The notes below the pieces were generated by a model. The model saw only the letters and a list, made by a program, of their open reading frames with translations. It was not told the DNA's origin and ran no database searches. 11,915 nt of DNA from DAOMOP01 sp035444405. Its GTDB lineage: Bacteria > Pseudomonadota > Gammaproteobacteria > Burkholderiales > Rhodocyclaceae. The first letter of the stretch is position 1; every line of letters begins with the position of its first letter. A program made the position numbers and the translations under genes. The stretch spans positions 1-11,915 of the forward strand of contig DAOMOP010000129.1 in assembly GCA_035444405.1 (NCBI GenBank), written 5' to 3'. This document shows, piece by piece, positions 1-5,972 of the stretch.

Positions 1-423
1 GGCGACCAGGTGCTGCCGCGCATCTCGTCGAACGTGTCGGTCTATCCGATCGAGCCCGAAGCCGACCCGATGGGCGACTGGTATCTGTCGCTTGCGAAGC
101 TCAGGCGCGAGGTACCCGACGACGTGCTGGTGCTGCCCGCGCACAACGAATGCTTTCGCGGGCTGCACGCGCGGCTCGATCAGCTCGCGTCCAGCCTCGA
201 TCGCACGCTCGAGCGCCTGCGCGCCGAGCTCGTCACGCCGCGCCGCGTCATCGACGTGTTCGGTGCGCTGTTCGCGCGGCCGATCCGCGAAACGGGCGAC
301 ACGATGCTGCTCGGTCTGGCGACCGGCGAGAGCATCGCGTGCCTGAACCATCTGATGCATCGCGGCGAGGTGGTGTGCAGCATCGACGACGCCGGCGTGG
401 CCTGGTATCGCCTGGCCGGCTGA
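1..423 (+). CDS. MBL-fold metallo-hydrolase, C-terminal part (5' end outside window)
   Basis: The reading frame is open from the first base and ends at TGA 421-423, leaving 140 codons of the C-terminus. The opening GDQVLPRIS, then a PEADPMGDWYLSL stretch and VLPAHNECFRGLHAR, match the end of metallo-beta-lactamase-fold hydrolases, in which the GDQ and PAH/PGH segments supply metal-binding Asp and His residues. Here these would be D2 and H45 of the visible part. The HxHxDH motif must lie upstream of the window. The last ~90 residues are a helical tail (LDQLASSLDRTLERLRAEL, then a DVFGALFARPI stretch) of the kind common in the large MBL-hydrolase groups that act on thioesters, esters or unknown substrates, so the substrate cannot be assigned. 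A GTG at 10 could be mistaken for a start but is internal to the domain. The gene is separated from opgG by about 270 bases and is probably a different transcription unit. Confidence 0.85.
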   Translation, partial: GDQVLPRISSNVSVYPIEPEADPMGDWYLSLAKLRREVPDDVLVLPAHNECFRGLHARLDQLASSLDRTLERLRAELVTPRRVIDVFGALFARPIRETGDTMLLGLATGESIACLNHLMHRGEVVCSIDDAGVAWYRLAG

Positions 424-426
424 CGC

Positions 427-440
427 GGCCGCCGACGGCC
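427..440 (+). terminator. Short GC hairpin after the MBL-hydrolase gene, possible weak terminator
   Basis: GGCCG (427-431) and CGGCC (436-440) form a perfect 5-bp stem with a CCGA loop, starting 3 bases after the stop codon. No T-tract follows, so it is not a classical intrinsic terminator. In DNA this rich in GC such a stem can occur by chance. Confidence 0.2.
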
Positions 441-512
441 TGGATCGGTGTGCGTGCGGGCGTCGCCATCGGACGGAAATGTTACGGTGCGATACGGTTT
501 GCCGCGAACATA

Positions 513-540
513 TTGACATTTGCCCCGGTGGCCATAGAGT
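513..540 (+). promoter_or_regulatory. Sigma70-like promoter upstream of opgG
   Basis: A perfect -35 hexamer TTGACA (513-518) is followed after 16 bases by TAGAGT (535-540), which matches four of six positions of TATAAT. It lies in an AT-richer patch that stands out from its surroundings. Transcription would begin near 547 and give an untranslated leader of about 150 bases before the opgG start at 694. It is the best promoter candidate I found in the window and would serve the opgG/small gene/opgH operon. It is called by eye only. Confidence 0.5.
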
Positions 541-693
541 ACGCGCGTCCAGGGAGCGTCGAGTCTCGTCTCGTCCGCCCGACGACAGCGCACCGGCGCC
601 GCACCAGGCTTTATCGGCGTGCGCGGCGTCGTGCGTGCCGAGTGCTTGCGCTTGCCTCCACCTGTCTCCGTTACCGACCGGGATTCGACTGAA

Positions 694-2247
694 ATGCCTT
701 CGATGCGTAGTGTCTTCGCGCGCCTGATGATTGCCGCCGCCGTGCTGGTTCCGATCGATGCCGCGGCGGTATTCGATTTCGAGCAGGTCGTGGACAAGGC
801 GCGCGAGCTCGCCGCGAAACCATACAAGGCGCCGCCGGCCATCCCGCGCTTCATGCGCGAGCTCGCCTACGACCAGTATCAGGACATCCGCTTCGACCCC
901 GAGCACAGCCTGTGGCGCGAAAGCAATTCGCGCTTTCAGGTGATGTTCTTCTCGGCCGGGCTGTTCTACACCCACCCGGTGGCGATCAACGTGATCGATG
1001 CCGAGGGCGTGCACGCGGTGCCGTATCGCAAGAGCTGGTTCAGCTTCGCCGATGCCGAGCTCGAGCGGCGCGTGCCGGCCGATCTCGGCTTCGCAGGCTT
1101 CAAGCTCGCGTTTCCGCTCACCGATGGCAAGGAACACAACCAGTTCCTGGTGTTCGCCGGTGCGAGCTATTTCCGCGGCGTCGGCCGCGACAACGCATGG
1201 GGCATCTCGGGGCGTGGCATCGCGGTCGACACCGGCCTGCCTGGCGGCGAGGAGTTTCCGTCCTTCGTCGAGTTCTGGCTCGAGCGCCCGGCACCGGGCG
1301 CCGACGCGCCGCGCTTCTACGGCCTGCTCGACGGCGAGAGTCTGACCGGTGCCTATCGCTTCACTGCATATCCCGGCGCCGTGACGCGGCTCGAGGTCGA
1401 GGCGGTGCTGTTCGCGCGCGACGCGGTCGAGCTCCTCGGCATCGCACCGCTCACCAGCATGTTCTTCTACGGCGAGAACACGGCGCGGCCGAGCGGCGAG
1501 TGGCGCAGCGAGGTGCACGATTCGGACGGTCTGCTGATCCACGACGGCGCGACCGACGAGTGGCTGTGGCGGCCGCTGCTCAATCCCGTCGCGCTCGAGA
1601 TGGACTTCTTTCGAACCGGCAACGTGCGCGGCTTCGGCCTGCTGCAGCGCGACACGCAGTTCACGAATTACCATGACCTCGGGGCGCGCTACGAGCGCCG
1701 CCCGAGCGCCTGGGTGGCGCCGAAAGGCGACTGGGGCGCCGGCGAGGTCGTGCTGGTGCAGATTCCGACCGCATCCGAGACCAACGACAACATCGTCGCC
1801 TTCTGGACCCCCGGCGAGAAGCTCGCCCCCGGCGCCGAGCCGCTGTCACTGAGCTACACGGTGAGTTTCGGCACTCCGGACGTGGTCAAGACGCCGATGG
1901 GCCGGGCGGTCAACAGCTTCGTCGGTGACGGCGCCATCATCGGCGGCGGCAACGTCGAGGGCGCCTATCGCTTCATCGTCGACTTCGCCGGCGGCCCGCT
2001 CGACAAGCTCAAGCCGCGCGCGGCCGTGGTCGGCGACGTAACCGCAGCCGGCGCGGCCGAAGTGATCGAGCACTTCGTCGAGTACAACGAGGCCTTGCGC
2101 ACCTGGCGGCTGTCGGTGCTCGCGCGGCCCGAGGAGGGCAAGGCGCTCGACCTGCGCGCGTTCCTGCGCGAGGACGACACGACGCTGACCGAAACATGGA
2201 CTTATCGCCTGCCCGCGGCCAACGACGTGCGCGTGCGGAGCCGCTGA
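694..2247 (+). CDS. opgG: OpgG/MdoG, periplasmic glucan biosynthesis protein
   Basis: This 517-residue protein is homologous over its whole length to OpgG/MdoG (E. coli about 511 aa), the periplasmic protein needed to make osmoregulated periplasmic beta-glucans from the glucan chain exported by OpgH. Recognisable family segments are FDFEQVVDKARELA (27-40), GASYFRG (from 156), DTGLPGGEEFPSF, APLTSMFFYGEN (about 251-262), GFGLLQRDTQF, RPSAWVAPKGDWG (from 336) and ETNDNIVAFWTP. The related protein OpgD is a beta-1,2-glucanase of family GH186, so a glucan-cleaving or remodelling role is plausible; that rests on family knowledge. Residues 1-25 look like a Sec signal peptide (Arg5/Arg10, a hydrophobic core, then DAAA) with cleavage before VFDFE. 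ATG 694 was chosen because it gives a compact signal peptide. ATG 703 is a close alternative, and a GTG at 619 would add 25 residues unlike a leader. No strong Shine-Dalgarno is visible. The gene is first in a three-gene operon. Confidence 0.95.
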   Translation: MPSMRSVFARLMIAAAVLVPIDAAAVFDFEQVVDKARELAAKPYKAPPAIPRFMRELAYDQYQDIRFDPEHSLWRESNSRFQVMFFSAGLFYTHPVAINVIDAEGVHAVPYRKSWFSFADAELERRVPADLGFAGFKLAFPLTDGKEHNQFLVFAGASYFRGVGRDNAWGISGRGIAVDTGLPGGEEFPSFVEFWLERPAPGADAPRFYGLLDGESLTGAYRFTAYPGAVTRLEVEAVLFARDAVELLGIAPLTSMFFYGENTARPSGEWRSEVHDSDGLLIHDGATDEWLWRPLLNPVALEMDFFRTGNVRGFGLLQRDTQFTNYHDLGARYERRPSAWVAPKGDWGAGEVVLVQIPTASETNDNIVAFWTPGEKLAPGAEPLSLSYTVSFGTPDVVKTPMGRAVNSFVGDGAIIGGGNVEGAYRFIVDFAGGPLDKLKPRAAVVGDVTAAGAAEVIEHFVEYNEALRTWRLSVLARPEEGKALDLRAFLREDDTTLTETWTYRLPAANDVRVRSR

Positions 2248-2249
2248 GC

Positions 2250-2522
2250 ATGAGCCGCACGCCTTGCGAGCATGCACTGGCACGCGTGCTCGGCTATCTG
2301 CGCCTCACCGGCGTGCCGCTCACGCGCGAGACGATGCGCGTCGCGCTGCGTCTGGTCGAGGAGACCCTCGCCGAGGCCGAACCCGGCGTCGATGAGGCGT
2401 CGGCGTTGATCGCACGCGTGATGACGCGCGTTCCCGAGCGCTTCGCGCTGCCCGAGCCGGCACTGCCCGAAGCCTTCCCGCCGCTGATGCGCGGCAGCAT
2501 CGGCTACGACGTCTACCCGTGA
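2250..2522 (+). CDS. Small protein encoded between opgG and opgH, unknown function (90 aa)
   Basis: I do not recognise a named family. ATG 2250 lies 2 bases after the opgG stop with a CGGAG (2236-2240) ahead of it, and the TGA (2520-2522) overlaps the GTG start of opgH by 4 bases. Translation of all three genes is therefore probably coupled, and the small gene is very likely real. The product is soluble and mostly helical: residues 1-60 carry helix-forming stretches (HALARVLGYLRLTG, ETMRVALRLVEETLAEA, DEASALIARVMTRV). A Pro-rich tail follows (PEPALPEAFPPLMRGSIGYDVYP, split here as PEPALPEAFPP and LMRGSIGYDVYP). It has no signal peptide or membrane segment and should stay in the cytoplasm. The PPLMRGSI segment loosely recalls the P-x-x-R-S-S-M region I remember from the cytosolic N-terminus of longer OpgH proteins. 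It may therefore be a detached OpgH N-terminal region or an OpgH-binding partner; this is inference. Confidence 0.75.
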   Translation: MSRTPCEHALARVLGYLRLTGVPLTRETMRVALRLVEETLAEAEPGVDEASALIARVMTRVPERFALPEPALPEAFPPLMRGSIGYDVYP

Positions 2523-4630
2523 ACGAACACGAATCCGTGGTGCTGCCGGCCGAAGCCGTGCCCGCCGCGCGGCCGGTCGCCTGGCGCGGCGCCGCCTGGC
2601 TGCGACGCACGCTGCTCACCATCGTCGTGCTGGTGCAGACGGCAGCCGGCAGCCACTACATGATGTCCATCCTGCCCTACCGTGGCGGCAATGCCGTCGA
2701 GCTCGGGCTGATCGCGCTGTTCGCGATCCTGTTCCTGTGGATCTCGGTGGGCTTCTGGATCGGCGTGTCGGGCTTCGCGATCCGCCGTTTCGGCGGCGAC
2801 CGGCTGTCGCTCATGCGCCGCTATGCGCCGGCCGAGCTCGCCGCGACGCCGCTCGCGCGCACTGCGCTGGTCTTGCCCGTTTATCACGAGCCGGTCGGGC
2901 GCACGCTCGCCGGGCTGCGCGCGATGTACCGCTCGCTCGAACGCACCGGTGCGCTCGCGCATTTCGAACTCTTCATCCTGTCGGACAGCCGCAATCCCGA
3001 CTACTGGCTGTCCGAGAAGAGCGCCTGGTACGCACTGTGCCGCGAACTCGGCGGCTTCGGGCGTATCTTCTACCGGCGCCGCCCGATCAACATGAACTAC
3101 AAGAGCGGCAACGTCGCCGACTTCCTGCGCCGCTGGGGAAGGCGCTACGAGTACATGATCGTGCTCGACGCCGACAGCCTGATGGGTGGCGACACGCTGG
3201 TGCGGATGGTGCAGCTGATGCAGCGCGAGCCGCAGGTCGGCATCCTGCAGACCAATCCGACGCTGGTCAATGCGCGCTCGCTCTTCGCTCGCGTGCAGCA
3301 GTTCTCGAACCAGGTGTACGGGCCGCTCTTCAGCGCCGGGCTGGCGGCCTACCAGCTCGGCGAGGCGGCTTTCTGGGGCCACAACGCGATCATCCGCGTG
3401 CGGCCCTTCATGGCCCACTGTGGCCTGCCCAAGCTGCGCGGCTTCGGCCTCTTTCGCGGGCCGATCTCGAGCCACGACTTCGTCGAGGCGGCCTTCATCG
3501 CGCGCGCCGGCCACGAAGTGTGGCTGGAGCCGGCGCTCGCGGCGAGCCACGAGGAGTCGCCGCCGACGCTGGTCGACGAGCTCACGCGCGACAAGCGCTG
3601 GGCCAAGGGCAACCTGCAGCACCTGTGGCTGATGCTGTTCGAACCGCGCCTGCGCACCGCGCACCGGCTCGCGTTCCTGAACGGCGTGATGTCGTATCTC
3701 GCCTCGCCGCTGTGGCTCGCCTTTCTCGCGCTCGCGACGGTTGCCACCGCAAGGCTGGTGCTGCAGCCGATCGACTACTTTCCGGCCGAGCACAGCCTGT
3801 TTCCGCTGTGGCCGCGCTGGAATCCGGAGTGGGCGCTGGGGCTGGCCGGGGCCACCTTGTTCCTGCTGTTCTTTCCGAAGCTGCTCGCGATCGTCGACGT
3901 GATGCTGAGCGGGCGGCGCCGCGCGCACGGCGGCGCATTGCGGCTCACCGCGAGCACCTTGCTCGAGATGCTGATCTCGACGCTGCTCGCGCCGATCCGC
4001 ATGCTCGCGCACAGCCGCTACGTGATCGAGGCGCTCTTCAACGTGTCGCTGCGCTGGGCGGGGCAGAACCGCAGCGACGAGACCGGCTGGCTCGACGCGT
4101 TCGTCAACCAGGCGCCCGGCACCGTGCTCGCCGCCGCGTGGGCCGGCTTCGCGTGGTGGCTCGATCCGATGTTCTTCTACTGGTCGCTGCCGGTGGCGAT
4201 CCCGCTGATCCTCGCGGCGCCGACCTCGGTGCTGCTGAGCCGTGTCGCGCTGGGGCAGTGGTTCCGCCGGCGCGGGCTGTTCTGTGTGCCGGAGGAGCGG
4301 CTCGGCAGCCCGTTGCTCGACGAGCTCGCGGCCGGCGAGGCGGCGATGGCGGTCGGCAGCGGGCGCAGCGCCTTCGTCGAGGCGGTGATCGATCCGGTCC
4401 TGAACCGCGTGCATGCCGCGTCGGCGCGCGCCCGCGCGCACGGCGCGAAACGGCAGACGCTCGAGGCGCTGCGCGCGCGCTGCCTGGCCGCGGGGCCGGT
4501 CGGGCTCACGGCCAGGGAGCTTTCGCTGCTCGCGCAGGACGGCGAGTCGCTCGCATGGCTGCACCGCCACGCGTGGCAGGCGGCGCCGGACTCGTGGTGG
4601 GGGCGGGCACTCGCCGCTCGCCTCGGGTAG
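2519..4630 (+). CDS. opgH: OpgH/MdoH, membrane glucosyltransferase for periplasmic glucans
   Basis: This 703-residue inner-membrane processive glucosyltransferase (GT2) polymerises glucose from UDP-glucose and extrudes the glucan to the periplasm, where OpgG acts. Two membrane segments come first (about 31-53 and 61-85), then a cytosolic GT2 domain with ALVLPVYHEP (116-125), ILSDSRNPD (153-161; Asp156), RRRPINMNYKSGN, VLDADS (215-220; DxD Asp217 and Asp219), SSHD (catalytic-base region, Asp320) and DKRW (358-361, the Q/RxxRW-type acceptor motif). Further membrane segments lie at about 387-412, 437-458, 475-495 and 532-575, followed by a cytosolic tail. These key residues are present, so the enzyme should be active. 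The start is GTG 2519, overlapping the preceding stop by 4 bases, with no clear Shine-Dalgarno of its own, which implies translational coupling. E. coli OpgH has about 847 residues; the difference is largely at the N-terminus, where only about 30 residues precede the first membrane segment. Confidence 0.95.
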   Translation: MNEHESVVLPAEAVPAARPVAWRGAAWLRRTLLTIVVLVQTAAGSHYMMSILPYRGGNAVELGLIALFAILFLWISVGFWIGVSGFAIRRFGGDRLSLMRRYAPAELAATPLARTALVLPVYHEPVGRTLAGLRAMYRSLERTGALAHFELFILSDSRNPDYWLSEKSAWYALCRELGGFGRIFYRRRPINMNYKSGNVADFLRRWGRRYEYMIVLDADSLMGGDTLVRMVQLMQREPQVGILQTNPTLVNARSLFARVQQFSNQVYGPLFSAGLAAYQLGEAAFWGHNAIIRVRPFMAHCGLPKLRGFGLFRGPISSHDFVEAAFIARAGHEVWLEPALAASHEESPPTLVDELTRDKRWAKGNLQHLWLMLFEPRLRTAHRLAFLNGVMSYLASPLWLAFLALATVATARLVLQPIDYFPAEHSLFPLWPRWNPEWALGLAGATLFLLFFPKLLAIVDVMLSGRRRAHGGALRLTASTLLEMLISTLLAPIRMLAHSRYVIEALFNVSLRWAGQNRSDETGWLDAFVNQAPGTVLAAAWAGFAWWLDPMFFYWSLPVAIPLILAAPTSVLLSRVALGQWFRRRGLFCVPEERLGSPLLDELAAGEAAMAVGSGRSAFVEAVIDPVLNRVHAASARARAHGAKRQTLEALRARCLAAGPVGLTARELSLLAQDGESLAWLHRHAWQAAPDSWWGRALAARLG

Positions 4631-4716
4631 GCACGCCCGGGCCTGCGGACGATGGCCGGCCTTCGTCGGTGTCGATCGCGGTCGATTCCCGCCGTCTGGA
4701 GCATCGATGCCGTGCG

Positions 4717-4739
4717 GCGCGGCGGACGGCGTGCCGCGC
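4717..4739. terminator. Hairpin between convergent opgH and yqhA-like genes, possible shared terminator
   Basis: GCGCGGC (4717-4723) and GCCGCGC (4733-4739) form a 7-bp perfect stem around a 9-base loop. It lies between two convergent genes, 87 bases after the opgH stop and 22 bases beyond the stop of the - strand gene. Neither strand shows a T-tract behind it. Position favours termination; the sequence alone is weak. The rest of the 130-base gap holds nothing else I can support. Confidence 0.3.
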
Positions 4740-4760
4740 GCCAAGGGTTTGTCGAGTCGC

Positions 4761-5273
4761 CTACTTGCTCTGCTTGCGTGCGTCCACGATCCAGTCGGTC
4801 ACCGCGAACAGCACGCCCGAGAGCACGAAGGTCAGGTGGATGGCGACCTTCCACGCCAGCTGCTCGTTGGTGTATTGCTCGCTGATCAGAAAGGCCTTCA
4901 GCAGCTCGACCGCCGAGATCGCGACGATGGCGCCGATCAGCTTGATCTTCAGGTCCGAGAAGCCGACCTTGCCCATCCACGCCGGCCGGTCTTCGTGCTG
5001 GCCGATGTTGATCTTGGAGACGAAGTTCTCGTAGCCGCTGAAGATCATGATCAACAGCAGGCTCGCGATCAGCGCGGTGTCGACGAGGGTCAGGATCGAG
5101 ATCACGGTCTGGTATTCGGCCGTGCCGAACACGCCGGCGACCAGTGCGAAGAGCTCCTTCGCGAACTTCACCAGCAGCACCAGGATCGCGACGATCAGCC
5201 CGAGAAAGAACGGCGCGAGCAGCCAGCGGCTCGCGAAAATCATCGCTTCGAGTCGTTGTTCGACGGGTTTCAT
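4761..5273 (-). CDS. YqhA family (UPF0114) inner-membrane protein
   Basis: The 170-residue product aligns by eye along its length with E. coli YqhA: EQRLEAMIFASRWLLAPFFLG (MKP numbering 5-25, shown here as EQRLEAMIFASRW plus LLAPFFLG), SLLLIMIFSGYENFVSKI (71-88), IGAIVAISAVELLKAF (113-128) and AIHLTFVLSGVLF (144-156). Four hydrophobic segments are predicted at about 17-38, 55-80, 108-128 and 142-162. The family is conserved in proteobacteria and has no established biochemical function that I know of. The start at ATG 5273 (MKPVEQRLEA) gives the usual family N-terminus and has TGGA about 8 bases ahead. ATG 5288 would add five residues (MAGPT) and has no Shine-Dalgarno. The gene follows a small hydrophobic gene on the same strand with a 94-base gap containing a strong inverted repeat. 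Confidence 0.9.
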   Translation of the reverse strand: MKPVEQRLEAMIFASRWLLAPFFLGLIVAILVLLVKFAKELFALVAGVFGTAEYQTVISILTLVDTALIASLLLIMIFSGYENFVSKINIGQHEDRPAWMGKVGFSDLKIKLIGAIVAISAVELLKAFLISEQYTNEQLAWKVAIHLTFVLSGVLFAVTDWIVDARKQSK

Positions 5274-5309
5274 CGTTGGTCCAGCCATGGTTTGTCGGGG
5301 GGCTTGCGT

Positions 5310-5335
5310 GCTGCCGTGGTGCGCGACACGGCAGC
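5310..5335. repeat. Perfect 9-bp inverted repeat (hairpin) upstream of the yqhA-like gene
   Basis: GCTGCCGTG (5310-5318) and CACGGCAGC (5327-5335) are perfectly complementary around an 8-base spacer. A G-T wobble (5309/5336) and a G-C pair (5308/5337) extend the stem to 11. On the - strand it lies about 30 bases after the stop of the small membrane gene and about 35 bases before the YqhA-like start. It could be an intercistronic hairpin that attenuates or protects mRNA, or a regulator's operator. No T-tract follows on either strand, so it is not a standard intrinsic terminator. Confidence 0.5.
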
Positions 5336-5367
5336 GCTGGGTCCGTGCCGGCCACTTGCCGCTTGTC

Positions 5368-5613
5368 TCATCCGCCTGCCAGCTGCATCTCGGCGAAGGC
5401 GACCGCCAGCCACACCAGGCTGCCGAACTGGCTCACTCGCATCGGACTGACGCGGAAGGTCTTTTCGAAGTGCGCCACCGGCAGCAGCTGCGCGCCCAGC
5501 ATCAGCGCCGCGACGATGCCGGCCATGTTCCAGCCGGCCAGCGAGACGACCAGATACTGCACCACGTGCAGGACGATGAAACCGGTTCGGACGAGCCACG
5601 GGGCGACTTTCAT
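5368..5613 (-). CDS. Small hydrophobic membrane protein, unknown function (81 aa)
   Basis: I do not recognise the family. The protein starts MKVAPWLVRTGF and has hydrophobic stretches at about 9-27 (RTGFIVLHVVQYLVVSLAG), 29-46 (NMAGIVAALMLGAQLLPV) and 61-77 (SQFGSLVWLAVAFAEMQ), so two or three membrane passes are likely. A basic loop (HFEKTFRVSPMRV) separates the last two. ATG 5613 is preferred because it places the first helix just after a short basic N-terminus and has TGGA ahead of it. ATG 5619 (MRMKV) is an equal alternative; an upstream start at 5703 would add a non-hydrophobic, Cys-containing extension that looks like read-through of non-coding DNA. It lies upstream of the YqhA-like gene on the same strand and may be co-transcribed. 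The protein-like hydrophobic pattern supports a real gene, but codon evidence is limited by its length. Confidence 0.6.
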   Translation of the reverse strand: MKVAPWLVRTGFIVLHVVQYLVVSLAGWNMAGIVAALMLGAQLLPVAHFEKTFRVSPMRVSQFGSLVWLAVAFAEMQLAGG

Positions 5614-5849
5614 GCGCATCCAGTTCGAGTGTTGTCGGCGGGGCGGATTCTGACACGAAACGGATCCGTCGGTGCATGGCAGCCCTGCCAATCGGACGCG
5701 CATCGGTCCTTCTCATACGCGCAGGAGCGGACGCGCGCCGGAAGAACGAGCCGCTGCGCCCCGACGATGCCCCGGCCTCGTCGCGTGCGGCGACTCGTGC
5801 GAGCAGGCCGCCGTCGAGTCGTCGCCGCTATGCATGGCACTTCCTATTG

Positions 5850-5859
5850 TCGTGCACGA
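5850..5859. promoter_or_regulatory. 10-bp perfect palindrome, possible operator
   Basis: TCGTGCACGA (5850-5859) equals its own reverse complement and lies in the AT-richer part of the divergent intergenic region, about 115 bases before the propeller gene. CCTAT (5843-5847) and ATAGG (5865-5869) flank it as a further imperfectly centred inverted pair. Dyads like this often bind dimeric regulators, but a 10-mer palindrome alone is weak evidence. Confidence 0.3.
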
Positions 5860-5861
5860 AT

Positions 5862-5888
5862 CGGATAGGTCCTGCATCGAGCGGATAG
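5862..5888 (+). repeat. Heptamer CGGATAG repeated 20 bp apart
   Basis: CGGATAG occurs at 5862-5868 and again at 5882-5888, a start-to-start distance of exactly 20 bases, close to two helical turns. Both copies would face the same side of the DNA, as tandem activator sites do. It lies just downstream of the palindrome at 5850 and upstream of the four-gene cassette. Chance occurrence cannot be excluded. Confidence 0.3.
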
Positions 5889-5972
5889 TCGCTCAACCTC
5901 CGCAGCCTTAGCGTTACGCCCATCGATGGCCGGGCGTTCCGGTCGTCCCGCGAACACCTTGATGAGCGCTGC

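Larger units (their letters stand above)
5614..5972. other. Divergent intergenic region without a gene
   Basis: These 359 bases separate the - strand small membrane gene from the + strand propeller gene and should hold promoters for both. Open frames on both strands here give Arg/Ser/Ala-rich products without recognisable features. The most AT-rich stretch, about 5828-5915, contains a 10-bp palindrome and a repeated heptamer, listed separately. I found no convincing sigma70 -35/-10 pair on either strand. Confidence 0.6.

Noticed and set aside
619..693. A longer OpgG starting at GTG 619
   Set aside because: It would put 25 residues with no signal-peptide character ahead of a good Sec leader that starts at 694 or 703.
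2513..4744. A 743-codon - strand open frame opposite opgH
   Set aside because: Same composition-driven effect; OpgH on the + strand has all family motifs, while the antisense product is low-complexity and rich in Arg/Gln/His.
5835..5850. A sigma54-like element, TGGCAC followed by TTGT, before the propeller gene
   Set aside because: The spacing is one base too long and the essential GC of the -12 element is missing, so it does not fit the consensus well enough.
5672..5911. Short + strand frames in the divergent gap (for example 79 codons from 5672)
   Set aside because: The products are Arg/Pro/Ser-rich, have no visible Shine-Dalgarno or recognisable features, and overlap in several frames, as expected by chance in this composition.
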